A stretch of 64,000 nucleotides of DNA from Daucus carota subsp. sativus (lineage: Eukaryota > Streptophyta > Magnoliopsida > Apiales > Apiaceae). The translations under genes were made by a program, and so were the position numbers. How positions within the stretch are numbered: the stretch's first letter is position 1; every line of letters begins with the position of its first letter. The notes under the pieces were generated by a model. It made no database searches, was not told the DNA's origin, and saw nothing but the letters and a program-made list of their open reading frames with translations. The DNA lies in NCBI RefSeq assembly GCF_001625215.2, contig NC_030386.2, positions 22,600,545-22,664,544 of the forward strand, given 5' to 3'. Below are positions 10,656-24,312 of the stretch, in pieces.

Positions 10656-13600
10656 TCAAGCTTGAAATTCAGGAAACTGGCTTCGAACAAACTCTGCATC
10701 CTCCCATGAAGCTTCATATGATTCCAGTCCCTTCCAGTGTATTAACCATTGAGTTACCAACTTATCAGCTCTCTTGATTTGCCTCCTCTGTAGTACCTTG
10801 TAAGGTACCAATGGCGTGATGTCATTCTGATCAAACTCAGGTAGACTTCCAGCTACTATCGGAGTGGTTCCAACATGTTTCTTAAGTAGAGAAACATGAA
10901 AAACAGGATGTACTCGAGACTGACTTGGCAACTTGAGTCTGTAGGCCACTGTTCCAATCTTCTCCAATACTTGAAAAGGTCCAAAATACTTGGAACACAG
11001 CTTCAAAGAGGCTCTGATAGCCACTGTCTGTTGTCTATAGGGTTGTAGTTTCAAGTATACCCAATCTCCTACCAAAAAATGCCTCTCAGTCCTATGTTGA
11101 TCAGCAAAGAACTTCATCCTGTGTTGGGCTTTCTGTAAACTTTCCTTGACCACTTGCAAAACTACCTTCCTTTGCTCTAGCATGTCCTGTGCTACCGGTA
11201 TTATCATGTCATGTGTCTCCCCTAGATTTAAAGGAACCGGTTTGCTGCCATATAATACCTCAAAAGGTGTTATTTCCAGACTGGTATGATATGAAGTATT
11301 ATACCAGTATTCCGCCATAGCTAACCACCTTTTCCAACTATGAGGTCTATCACTTGTGAAACACCTCAAGTATGATTCCAAACACTGATTTAATCTCTCC
11401 GTCTGACCATCCGACTGAGGATGATATGCAGAACTAAAATGCATTGCAATTCCTAGCTTCTCAAACAGACTATTCCAAAATAAACTAGTGAACACCTTGT
11501 CCCTGTCACATACTATGGAATTCGGAAGGCCATGCAGTTTGAATATGTTATCAAGGAAAACATTAGCTACATCAACTGCAGTAAATGGATGACTGAGAGC
11601 AATGAAATGGCCATATTTAGAGAATCGATCAATGATTACCAGTATTGTATCCATTCCTTCAGATTTTGGTAATTGCTCTATAAAATCCATAGAAATGTGT
11701 TGCCATGCCTGGTTTGGAATGCATAAAGGTTGTAGCAGTCCTGGATATGATATGTGTTCACTTTTATTCTTCTGGCATACCACACATTTTTTTATTGTCT
11801 CCACCACTTGAGCTTTCATTCCTGGCCACCAAAACAGCAATTTGAGTCTCTGCAAACAGGCATTCTGCCCAGAATGACCTCCCAATGATGTGCTATGCAA
11901 AGAGTCTATGACAGATTGTCTAATTCCTCCAGCACTGCCCAGATATATTTTGTTTCCCTTTTTTAAAATGCCTTGCTCATACTGAAATTCCCCAACTGAG
12001 TCATCTTTTAATAGCACTTTACTGATCAGCTGCAAACTATTCTCATCCTCTTCATAACTTGCCAACACCTGTTGTAACCACTCAGGTTGCACTGTAGTAA
12101 TTGCAGATACTACTTGATCATTCTCAGTATCCCCTCTTACTCTGGATAGAGCATCAGCAGCTAAATTTTCAGCTCCTTTCTTATACTGTATTTCATAATC
12201 CAACCCCAACATTTTTGACATCCACTTGTACTGAACATTAGTGTGTAGCTGCTGCTCAAGTAAATATTTCAAAGCCTGATGGTCTGTCCTAATGATGAAA
12301 TGATTCCCCACTAAGTAGTGTCTCCATTTAGTAACAGCCATCACAAGAGCAAGTAATTCCTTCTCATAAACTGAAAAACCCATATTCTTTGTGTTAAATG
12401 CTTTACTGAGATATGAAATAGGCTGCCCTTGTTGCATTAATACAGCCCCCATTCCCTTTCCACAAGCATCAGTCTCTACTGTGAAAGGTTTAGAGAAATC
12501 AGGAACTGTGAGCACTGGTCCTGAACTTAAAGCATTCTTTAACATTTTGAAAGCTTCCTCTGTCTCACTATTCCAGTAGAACCCTTCTTTTTTTAACAGA
12601 ATAGTCAATGGCCTAGAAATGACTCCATAATTCTTAATAAACCTCCTGTAATAGCCTGATAACCCTAAGAAACCCCTCAACTCCTTAACAGATGTAGGAG
12701 TTGGCCAATTGACAATGCTCTCCACTTTGGTAGGATCCATACTGACTCCCTTCTCAGACACCACATGACCCAAGTATTCCACAGAATCTGCAGCAAAAGT
12801 GCACTTAGATCTTTTTGCTAACAATTTGTTGTCTTTGAGAACTGTCAACACTTGCTCCAAATGAACAACATGATCCTCCAATGTCTTACTGTAAATGAGT
12901 ATGTCATAAAAAAAAACTAGAACAAACTTCCTCAAATAAGGCTGAAAAACTTGATTCATCAAAGCCTGAAAAGTTGCTGGAGCATTTGTTAACCCAAAAG
13001 GCATAACCACAAATTCAAAATGCCCATGATGAGTTTGAAAAGCTGTCTTTGGTGTGTCCACAGGTTTGACCAGAATTTGGTGATATCCAGACCTCAAATC
13101 CAGTTTGGAGAACACCTTTGCTCCATGCAATTCATCTAACAGCTCATCAATATTGGGTATTGGAAACTTGTCTTTAACAGTCAGCTTATTCAAGTGCCTA
13201 TAGTCTACACAAAATCTCCATGAATTGTCTTTTTTCTTCACTAAAATCACAGGAGAAGCAAAAGGGCTATTACTTGGTTTAATAATACCACTATTTAACA
13301 TCTCTTGCACTTGAGTCTCAATCTCAGTTTTCTGTGAATGAGGATACCTATAAGGCTTAAGTTTAAAAGGCTTGGCATTCTCTTCTAAAGGTATCTCATG
13401 ATCAATAGATCTAGCAGGTGGCAATTCAGTAGGAATAACAAAGATCTCAGGAAATTTATCTAACACAGCAGTAATCAAACCTGATTGCAGCTCATTGTCC
13501 TGGACTGTGTTGCACCTCTTCACTTCTAATGTACTTTCCATTACAGTGTCTTCCTGTCCACTGCATAACAGTACCTTTTGACTGACTTGATTCATCATTA

Positions 13601-14813
13601 AATCCCTATTGAATTGCTTCAATGCTTTTCCCCTTACCAAACTGATACATGCCTTCTTTACTGTACCTTGCAACTTGATCTGGCTCTCCTCTCCACTATC
13701 AGCATTCAACTTCAAATACAACTTCTTGAAATCAAACATTAATGGACTGTACTGTTCCATCCAATCTACTCCTGCTATCATATCCCAGCCTCCAATATCC
13801 ATTACCCTAATGTCACAACAAAACTGGTATTCTTGCACCTGCCATTTTACTCTTGGAATACTGCTAGAACTCTTCACTATCCTCCCATCAGCTAGTTTAA
13901 CTGATATTGCTTCTCTTGGTTCTGCTACCAACCCACATTTCTCAGCTACTTTAGTATCGATAAAAGTCATAGTGCTACCTGTGTCCACCAAGATCAACAA
14001 AGGTTGCCTCCCAATATGACCTTCCAATGTGATTGTTTTCCTGAGTATATTGTCAGACAAAGCATTTAATGAAACCTCTGTGATTGTTCCCTCCTCCATG
14101 TTGTTGTCAAGATCTTCTCCCCCATCACATAACTCGAATTCCTCCTTATCATCCATTAACATAAAAGTATATTGTTCATTTTTACATTGATGGCCCTGTC
14201 CATACTTATCACCACATTTGTAGCAGAGGTGATTATTCTTTCTATATTGGAACTCTTCTGGAGATATCTTCTTGAACAAACTAGCACTATTACTCCCTTT
14301 CTTGTTGTCTCCCTTCTTGGAATCCCCCATGCCCGAATCTGCCTTATGACCCTCTTTTCCTCCTGACCCATAACTAATCCTCCCTTTTGTTTCATTTTTC
14401 TTGATCAAGAAATCTACTGTCTGTTCCTGAAACTGTGCAATTTCAATTGCATCTACCAAGGTCTTTGGCCTCATGATCCTAACCATTGGTTTCAATTCAA
14501 GTTTCAACCCAGAAATAAAACTTGACACAAAATAAGACTCATCCAAGTGTGCATTCTTGCAGAGCAGCACAGCTTTCAATTCCTCAAACTTATCAATATA
14601 CTCAATCACAGAACCTGTTTGAACAAGTTTATTAAACTCTTCTTGCTCATCTACCCCTTTCTTTTGATCAAAACGTTTAATCAAAGCTTCACAGAATTCA
14701 TCCCAAGACATATTCCCTTTAACAAACTTATAACTCTGGAACCAACTATCAGCCTTGCCATCCAAGTACATTTCTACTAATTCACATTTGAGAGGCTCAC
14801 TAACCTGATGAAA
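10656..14813 (-). pseudogene. Gag (rest), protease, RT, RNase H, integrase and chromodomain of the gypsy element
   Basis: One open frame follows the premature TGA. Counting from the Met at 14771 (1371 residues): rest of gag; zinc knuckle CYKCGDKYGQGHQC near 183; protease LVDTGST near 262; RT about 470-640 with WRFCVDYRHLNK and LDLRSGYHQI; RNase H about 725-860 (VETDAC, YEKELLAL, RTDHQALK); integrase about 930-1200 with the HHCC finger (GGHSGQ ... CVVCQKNK) and DDE residues in SMDFIEQL, VCDRDK and SDGQTERLNQCLE; GPF module YFGPFQVL; C-terminal chromodomain (VTQWLIHWKGL, SWEDAEF). The RT active site reads FFYD (Tyr622-Asp623) where FFDD is usual, so the first catalytic aspartate is lost. With the upstream stop, this copy is unlikely to be autonomous. 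Confidence 0.92.
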
Positions 14814-15287
14814 TCAGAAGAATTTGTTGCACTTTCTAATCCAATTTCTTGGATCCTCTCCCTTGAAATGAGTCAGCTCCACTTTAGGGTGGTTGAATGA
14901 CATTTTCCCTTGGTTTTGGTTCTCTTTGTCATCATTCTTGGTCTTGAAAAATCGTCCTGCACCTGAACCTGGAGATGGTAACAATGGAGTTTTATCCACC
15001 AAGAACTCTCCATTTCGCCCAACTCCTCTTTCCAAGTCAGCATTCTTCAAAACACCAGCTAGTTTACCATTGATTTTGTCATCCATGGAGATATTGCAGG
15101 CCTCAATTCTTGCTTCACAACCTGCCACCAGATTCATCAATTGATCCATCTTAGCAATAAGTTTCTCCTCAATCGATGATTGACTAGCTTCGATTTTCTT
15201 GGAACACTGTATCGAAACCTCGTGAATCTTATTTTCAAGCTCTTTCCATTGGTCGTCAACTGAGCGAGATCGAGTATTGTTAGCCAT
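14814..15287 (-). pseudogene. Gag N-terminal part of the gypsy chromovirus, ended by a premature TGA
   Basis: Start chosen at 15287 (MANNTRSRS). A Met further upstream at 15329 overlaps the primer site and is unlikely to be used. The product has a coiled-coil-like stretch (ELENKIHEVSIQCSKK) and the start of the retrotransposon gag domain (VELTHFKGEDPRNWIRKCNK). It is cut by TGA at 14814-14816. The same frame continues without interruption into the long pol frame (the next Met, 14771, is 14 codons on), so the TGA breaks what was one gag-pol frame. A CGA-to-TGA transition at a methylated CpG would explain it. Confidence 0.85.
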
Positions 15288-15330
15288 AGCACAAGAAATG
15301 GCCAAGAATCTACTGGCTGCTGATACCAAT

Positions 15331-15554
15331 TGTTAGGAAATGAGATGTTTATTAAGAGTAAAGACAGTTACAAGATTACAGAAAGATGGAAGAATGAGAA
15401 GAATACAAGAGGGAGATACAGAATATCTAATTGAACATTTACGATGCCTTCTCCTACCCTTTCTGTTTGTATTTATACAGCTGTTCCTAACGGAACTTCT
15501 AACGGAATTTCCCCCATAATGATTCCGTTATGAGAACATTCCCGAACCATGACA
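15331..15554 (-). repeat. 5' LTR of the gypsy chromovirus
   Basis: Lies upstream of gag on the element's own strand, directly followed by the initiator-Met-like primer site at 15321-15328. Confidence 0.9.
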
Positions 15555-15559
15555 TTCTC

Positions 15560-17985
<2,426 letters not shown>

Positions 17986-18487
17986 TCCCACTCTATGGAG
18001 ACCTCTTTTATATGGAGTACCATGGAGACCCCTAATCTAACCCTTAATTTGAAGTCAACGGCTGTGATTTAATTAAATAAAACGGTTAAAACAAATATAT
18101 AAAACAGTTTAAAAACAACGCGAGTTACACAGCTTGCAAACACTTACACGCGGAGAGAGCGAGAGAAAGAGCGAGTGGGAGCTCGTGAGAGGAAGGAAGA
18201 GAACGAAGCATGGAGGTTATAGTGAGCATAGTTTCTCAGATTTGAACTTGTTTTCGTGAATTATCGCAAGCATCGAGCAGGACATGTTAGGGAAAAGGTA
18301 CTAATTATCATCTTTCGACTTGTTTTTATGAGAAATTGTAGAAGATACAAGCGTTTGTATGTTTCTTTTAGGTTAGGTATGATTCTACATGCATATTCAG
18401 ATTCTATATACAAATAAGCTAATTAATTTTGATTTTTATGTGTGTTGTATAAAAGTTTAGGGTTCAAACCATATTTTGTAAAATTCT

Positions 18488-19365
18488 GATTCTAGAGTAG
18501 AAGCATTGATGTAGTTTTGTGAAATTAGTTTTTGTCTAAATTTAGTTAATGCTTATTTTTGTTTAAAATTGATGTTGGAATCAAAATTTGTGAAGTTGTG
18601 CTTCTACAGTAGAACCATGTATATCATGACTTTATTAACTAGTTGATGTTGCGTGTATAAATTGAAGGTAAAAATTATGATTCTGTAATAGAACCAAATC
18701 TTGTAGAATTGTGATTCTGTAGTAAGAGGTTTTTTAAAATTAAGATTCTGTAATAAAATTTCTGTATATGAAATTAAGGTTATATAATAGAACCAATTAC
18801 CAAATCATGTGAAATACTGGTTGGGAGTAAAAGCATGTATTTATTGTTAACTTTTGTGTAAAATTGTGGTTCTAGAATAGAATCACATTTGTATATATTG
18901 TTTATTTCATGACTTTTTTTGAATTTAAAAATAATGTTGTGTAATAGAACCAAATAATTTGGGGTAGTGGCTGTATAGTAGAATCTTATATATACATCTG
19001 GTTTTGCAATCAATCTCTGTTACTAATTCTTGGATTCTGGTTCTGTGATAGAATATTTAGTGATTCATGTAAACTATTAATTTGTTTAGATTTGATTCTT
19101 TATTAGAATATTTTTAGTATTTTCAAGTTCAGATTTGATTCTACAGTCGAATCATATATGTGTTAGTAATATAATGTTTAATTTCTTTTATTAAACCAAA
19201 TATAAAATTTGTGATGCTAGAGTCGAAGCATATATGTTTTACTTAATTAAAGGACTATTTGTTTGTATGGATTTAAGGTCCTATAATAGAACCAAAAATC
19301 TCATATTAGATTTATTGTATTAGTTATCAGTTTAGAAGAACTATTTAAGGTTCTATAATAGAACA
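18488..19365. repeat. Left block of a 17-bp palindromic motif (GRTTCTNNNNTAGAAYC)
   Basis: Clear copies start at 18488, 18600, 18679, 18868, 19039, 19137, 19277 and 19349 (for example GATTCTAGAGTAGAAGC, GCTTCTACAGTAGAACC, GGTTCTATAATAGAACA). At least eight weaker copies lie between (near 18712, 18744, 18781, 18935, 18968, 19094, 19213). Spacing is irregular, mostly 40-100 bp. The two arms are mutually complementary, so each copy is a near-perfect inverted repeat. Confidence 0.85.
19190..19318. repeat. Direct repeat (copy 1) of about 130 bp inside the TIR element
   Basis: Runs from ACCAAATATAAAATTTGTGA through GGTCCTATAATAGAACC to TTAGATTTATT and recurs nearly unchanged at about 20832-20955. 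Each copy contains two of the palindromes, so the palindromes were duplicated together with flanking sequence. Confidence 0.8.
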
Positions 19366-19649
19366 AAAATTTACTCTAGACCTGTTTATTAGATTTGTGT
19401 AACTAGTACTAAAATTGTATGTTAGAATTACATAGTAACTCATATTATAGTATATTGGAATACAGGCCTAAATATTGCTGGTAGTAAAAAAGGAAGCCTA
19501 AATCTGAAAAATAACAAAAACAAAAGTGAAAACACATTTATTTTCTCGCATATTATTGAACTCACAACATCTTGATCACAACATTTATGTAATCAGTTTT
19601 TAAAAAAAATTTGTAACTTTGGCCTTAATGGTGAGCTTTGCCTCTACTA

Positions 19650-19773
19650 TTACAGGTCAAGCAGAGGGAAGCCACTGAGCTCTTTCTTAATGTTACTAAC
19701 ATTAACTTCCCACCATCCAACTCTGTCCACATCAGCAGTCGATGCAGCAATAGTACTAAACCATGAATCACTA
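19650..19773 (-). pseudogene. Possible captured C-terminal exon, parent gene unknown
   Basis: On the minus strand an acceptor (CTTTCAG) is followed by an open stretch reading SDSWFSTIAAS, DVDRVGWWEVN, VSNIKKELSGFPLLDL and then TAA (19652-19650). It is complex in composition and ends in a natural-looking stop. I do not recognise the family. The plus-strand reading of the same DNA also looks partly open, so strand is uncertain. Confidence 0.35.
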
Positions 19774-19851
19774 CCTGAAAGGTACAAACAATAATTACTG
19801 TCACATGCCCATGTACGTGTTAATCTCTAATGTTCTGATATACTTATGCAG

Positions 19852-20650
19852 TACACTACAGTCAAGCAAAGAGAGAGTATCAATTGTTTGATTGAAGAGG
19901 CGATAGTTAAAGCTGAGAAAAGGAATTATGGTGTTAACTTTAGGCCTTCTTAATCAGGTGAGTTCTATTCACTGCTTTGTCAATTGATTGATTTCAGCAA
20001 TAATAAATCAATGCAAATACTTTGTAGGGAGAGGAGATGAGCAGCAATGAGAGCTTTTTATACGAAGGAATCCTCAGCTAAAAGTGAAGTTAGTTGATGG
20101 GAGTAGCCTAGCAGTTGCTGTTGTTCTAATAGCATTCCAAAAGGAACAACCCAAGTCACCATTAAAGGCAACTTATCCATGGTCTTCAATTCCATTGCCA
20201 TTGCTTTGTGTCACAGAGGTGTCCAGGTAAGTGACATTGTTATAGTATGAAGGGACGTACTAAGACTAGCTAATATTTTTGATTATTAAAAATTATTTGC
20301 TAGAGCTGTTGAGGCAATGATTAATTTCTTTATATTCTAACTCTATTTGAAAGTGCATCCCTCCAGGTATTTATTTCCTGTGAATATGGTTATAGAAGGC
20401 TTACAGAAACATGTGATTCTGAGACTCGAAACAGTTTGGTCCTTTCAGATAGTTCTTCTCAACAGGTAATTTTACACTGTGCATAATAGTTAATACCAAA
20501 AATAAACTCTTTAATTGTTTTAAAGAAATATAAGAGTCGTTCTTTACAATGACCTGTAGTGATGGAGTTTTATGCTTTTGCTGTTTTGAATTTGTAGATA
20601 TGGTTAGTGGGAGATAAATTGGGAAAGAAAGAACAGATGAAGGCATCAAA
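19852..20650 (+). pseudogene. Captured CER1-like (wax alkane synthesis) gene fragment, four exons with introns
   Basis: Exons 19852-19957, 20028-20226, 20367-20465 and 20598 to about 20650 keep GT..AG borders. Read through frameshifts they give the CER1 C-terminal region: LTLGLLNQ, GEEM, LKVKLVDGSSLAVAVVL, IPKGTTQVTIKGNLSMVF, SIAIALCHRGVQ, and IWLVGDKLGKKEQMKA. CER1 is the ER aldehyde-decarbonylase-type enzyme that makes cuticular alkanes. At least three frameshifts (around 19940, 20058 and 20135) break the frame, and the N-terminal histidine-rich catalytic half is absent. Retention of introns means capture from DNA, not mRNA. Confidence 0.85.
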
Positions 20651-20831
20651 TATATATCATTTGAAAATTAAATTAATAAGTAATATATATCATTTTACTT
20701 CAATGTTATAGAATAATTGTAATCTGTTATATTTATTGAACAGAGCATGTAACATTATATTTGAGGTTTGTGTTAAACATGAAGCTCCTAACAGCATGTC
20801 AACATTATAAATTTTATATTTGGTTGTTTAA

Positions 20832-20955
20832 TAGAACCAATTATAAAATTTGTGATGCTAGAGTAGAAGCATATATGTTTTACTTAATTAAAGGACTATT
20901 TATTTGTATGGATTTAAGGTCCTATAATAGAACCAAAATCTCATATTAGATTTAT
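20832..20955. repeat. Direct repeat (copy 2) inside the TIR element
   Basis: Second copy of the 130-bp repeat at 19190, differing by a few substitutions. It lies between the CER1-like and kinase fragments, so the palindrome-bearing sequence interrupts the cargo. Confidence 0.8.
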
Positions 20956-21033
20956 TCATATTCGAGACAGAGCAGTTAAATATCCAACTAAGGCATTTAT
21001 TGGTATTACTTTTAGGGACATTAAGTAACACAA

Positions 21034-22475
21034 ATGGTCACCAGCAGTGGAGGCCAGAAAAGTCAAAGCCAGTTTTCTGCGGTGGCAAATTGTGGCACTA
21101 GCACTGGGACTCCGACTCCTATGGGAGAGATATTGGCGACTCCAAATCTCAAGGTTTATAGCTTCACGGATATGAAGAGTGCCACTAAAACTTCTAAATC
21201 AGATACAGTGTTAGGTGTGGGAGGTTTCAGGACAGTTTATAAGGGTTGGGTGGATGAGAACACTCTTAAAACCCTGTAAGGTTGGCACAGGGATGATGGT
21301 TGCTGTCAAGAAATTGAACCATGAAAGCGGTGCAGGGATTTCAAGAATGGCAGGTAACATTTAATAACTAATTAGAGTAACTGTATGCTTGCCATGAGAA
21401 ATTTCTGAAATCTTGCAATAACCGTTGTGTATAGGACTTATATGGACAATACAATTTCCATCAAAAGGGCGGTTTAGCCTTGTCCGCTATAGACAGCAAT
21501 GACTGCAATAAGTGAACCATTATGGCTAATTCAATGTTGCATGAGAGTGATTTTACAACTAATAACTACGCGTATACTAGGACTGTTGCAAATGTTCAAA
21601 CTACATGTGCAGTTATTTCAGAAACATGAAACACAGCTAAAAGGGTCCAAGGTTTGGATCAATCATAAAGAAATGTACACAAAAAGATAGATGATACTTT
21701 CTCTTGTTTGGGCTTATGCTGGATACAGAAATAGGTTGAACTTTTGATTAAGGCTCTGTATCAGACCAAAGTGCACTGAGTTTGTTTTTTCTTTCCTCAT
21801 ATTTTTCCTCGACTCTTTTCTTGTTAGTACCCATTACATTTTGCTTTGCCACATCCCTATCACAGAGTCCAGGGCTTTTGGTAGTATTGTTTCTATCTAG
21901 TAGATCCCAAGTAACATAAAAAGCGATCATATAATCTCTATGTAAATATGTAGTTTAATGATATGATCGCAAGCATATATTATTGTATATGGCTATGGGT
22001 GACTCCATTATTGATCTTTCATTATGTTAATAGCACCTGCCCTTCAGATTTAGAGACTTAAGAAATTCTGAAAATAATTTTTTTTTGCTTATAACCGAGA
22101 AGTAATTTTTTTAGGAAGTCTTTCTCATCCCAACTTGGTCAAGCTATTGGGATACTGTGGGGAGGATAAGACCTTGTACTCGTATATGAGTTTATGCAGA
22201 AGGGAAGCTTGGAAAACCATCTTTTTAGAAGTATGAACTTGAAGTGAATTTAATAAAAAGCAAGAATAAAAATTTTCACCGAGTCTTTGGTGATGAAGTG
22301 TTCTAATGATGGATTTTGTTGTTCAGGGAGTTCTGCTATAGAACCACTGTCATGGGACAAACGGCTAAAAATAGCCACTGGAGCTGCATGGGGACTTGAA
22401 TTCTTGCATTGTTCAGAAAAGAAAATCATTTACAGAGACTTTAAGGCCTCCAACATACTGTTTGATACGAGGTCA
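21034..22475 (+). pseudogene. Captured receptor-like cytoplasmic kinase (RLCK-VII, PBL-like) fragment
   Basis: Readable pieces in order: an N-terminal part with TPNLKVYSFTDMKSATK and VLGVGGFRTVYKGWVDE (21034-21270; glycine loop reads GVGGFRTV, with Arg for the usual third Gly), then VGTGMMVAVKKLNHES (about 21280-21330, subdomain II lysine) after a frame break. Next are LSHPNLVKLLGYCGEDK and, one base out of frame, LVYEFMQKGSLENHLF (22118-22235). Last are [21 protein letters not shown] and [16 protein letters not shown] (22327-22471, catalytic loop). It stops before the DFG segment. This is subfamily VII, membrane-associated immune and signalling kinases. Introns are retained; the fragment is broken and truncated, so not a functional kinase. 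Confidence 0.88.
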
Positions 22476-22613
22476 GTTCTTTGGTAGATTGGCATTTCTT
22501 GTTGATATAATTTATTGTACATGGTAGCACTAGGTCCCACTATATCCGTATTTTAGCCGAGCTAATGACTATTTTTTTCCCTAAAGTATCTTAATTGTCT
22601 TTTTTATTATCAG

Positions 22614-22975
22614 GACTATGATTGCTCTGTGGAGTTTTTTGTATCTCCGTTTTTAGTTCAAGAAGGGAAAGTGCAAGAACAAAATGGATCGACGCATGCA
22701 ACACTTTGGCTTGACAAGATGTGGATGTTAGCTGACAAATATAAAAATGCAGATATTCTCATTTTCAACACTGGGCACTGTTGGACGCATCCAAAAACAT
22801 CCGAAGGGTAAATCTACACCTACACCTGTATTAAGATGTGGTGTCATAAACTCAGTCACTAAATAAAAAAAAGTATTAAATATTGACTGTAATTTGTGTG
22901 GAATCAAATAAGACTGTAAAATGTTGCAGGAAAGGCTATTACCAAGAAGGAACACATGTTTATCCTATAGTGACT
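22614..22975 (+). pseudogene. Captured TRICHOME BIREFRINGENCE-LIKE (DUF231/PC-esterase) fragment
   Basis: Exon 22614-22807 reads DYDCSVEFFVSPFLVQEG, then LDKMWMLADKYKNADIL and FNTGHCWTHPKTSEG. After an intron, 22930 to about 22975 reads [12 protein letters not shown]. These are central motifs of the TBL family, Golgi acetyltransferases of wall polysaccharides; the usual motif is FNTGHWWTH, here with one Trp replaced by Cys. The GDS and DxxH ends are missing. From about 22985 the sequence no longer matches TBL: the open stretch [27 protein letters not shown] (to about 23087) is of unknown origin and could be a further captured piece. Confidence 0.85.
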
Positions 22976-23868
22976 TGTTGAAGCCACCATGCACTTTGCC
23001 TACTCACTTTGAGGATTGCCCTCGAAGCTTAAAACCGTGCTGTGTGGCTGACGGGCCTGTCTTTGTTATTGTGATTGAAAATGATAAGGTTTGTTCTTGG
23101 ATTGATTATAATCTTTACGCATCTTATGTATAAAGCATTTGGAGATCAGTGAGTTGGTGATCTGTAATCTCATTTTTGTGTTATGCTTGCATGGCAAGTG
23201 TTTGAGGGATCAAACCACAGGATTAGCGAACAAATAATTTTAGAGCTTTCATCTTTGGCTTCACTTTTTTAGTCTGACTCAAGTATAACAACATATACAA
23301 TTTGTTTTTTTTTAAATACAGACGTCAGTTCAAGAGTTCCGGTCAATTCTATTGTCATGGATTTGCTAGAAAGAGGCGGTTGAAGAAGTACTAGGTGGAC
23401 TCCATTTGGATTTTCAGTCAGAGAGGAGCTGGGGCCAAAGCTAAATCATGAGTCTGTGAGTGTGAGTGATCCCACCTGCAAGCTAAATATGACCATCTCC
23501 GACAAGTCATTAACAGTGTATAGAGAGAGAGAAGCGGATATTCACTATACAACAATCTAGCTATCAGAGTTTGGTAATATATCGATGAGTCCATCAGGAG
23601 CTCTGCAGTTAAATAGCTCATCAGAAGTTAAAAAAAAGTATAGGTCAAAGTTGACCTTATATATAGTTAGAGGTGTTTTAACTTTTTGATTATGTAATAT
23701 AACCAAATTTTATAGAATTGTGATTTTGTAATAAGAAGCGTTTTAAAACACCATATATTGTTGGCGGGATTCTGAAAGCTCTTGGTCCTGTTAAGGATTG
23801 CTGAAGATCTTTGCCAAAAAGATCTGCAAAAGCATAGCATCAGTATTTCATTCCTCTGTCAGGATTTT

Positions 23869-24073
23869 TCATGGATGCCATCATCGTTAGTAAGTGGTAG
23901 TTATCGTCAGTAGCTGATATTATGTTTATGGACATGCATTTCCGAACCCTAAATTAATCATTCTAAAACCTAAATATAAATCCTAAATATTGACGATGGT
24001 TAATTTAATTTATTCATGGATGCCATCATCGTTAGTAAGTGGTAGTTATCGTCAGTAGCTGATATTATGTTTA
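23869..24073. repeat. Two 60-bp direct repeats
   Basis: TCATGGATGCCATCATCGTT ... CTGATATTATGTTTA occurs at about 23869-23929 and again at about 24014-24073, near identical. It lies between the cargo and the right palindrome block. Confidence 0.85.
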
Positions 24074-24312
24074 ATTAGGACTTGTTAAAAAAGATTCTAT
24101 TGTAGAACCAAACCTACAATACAGAACTATGGAAAAAAAATTAAATTTTAATAAATTCACTACCTTGATTCTACAACAGAATCTAAATTCAAGAAATAAT
24201 TTAATAAATACATACTGATTTCAATTAAAATTTTATTACAAAAGATTCTCACGTAGAACCAAATCTACGATACAGAACTATGCAAAAATTAAAAATTTAA
24301 TAAATAAATTCA

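Larger units (their letters stand above)
10402..15554 (-). mobile_element. Ty3/gypsy chromovirus (probably Reina-type), nearly intact
   Basis: LTRs are at 10402-10626 (225 bp) and 15331-15554 (224 bp), starting TGTTAGG and ending CATGACA on the plus strand. I see one substitution and one 1-bp C-run difference between them. Target-site duplication TTCTC is at 10397-10401 and 15555-15559. The element reads on the minus strand: primer site TGGTATCA (complement of 15321-15328) abuts the right LTR, and a purine-rich tract (complement of 10627-10640) abuts the left LTR. The 5.15-kb length, short LTRs and C-terminal chromodomain suit the Reina clade. Confidence 0.93.

Noticed and set aside
11602..15144. 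Plus-strand ORFs opposite the gypsy pol
   Set aside because: Antisense shadows of the minus-strand polyprotein.
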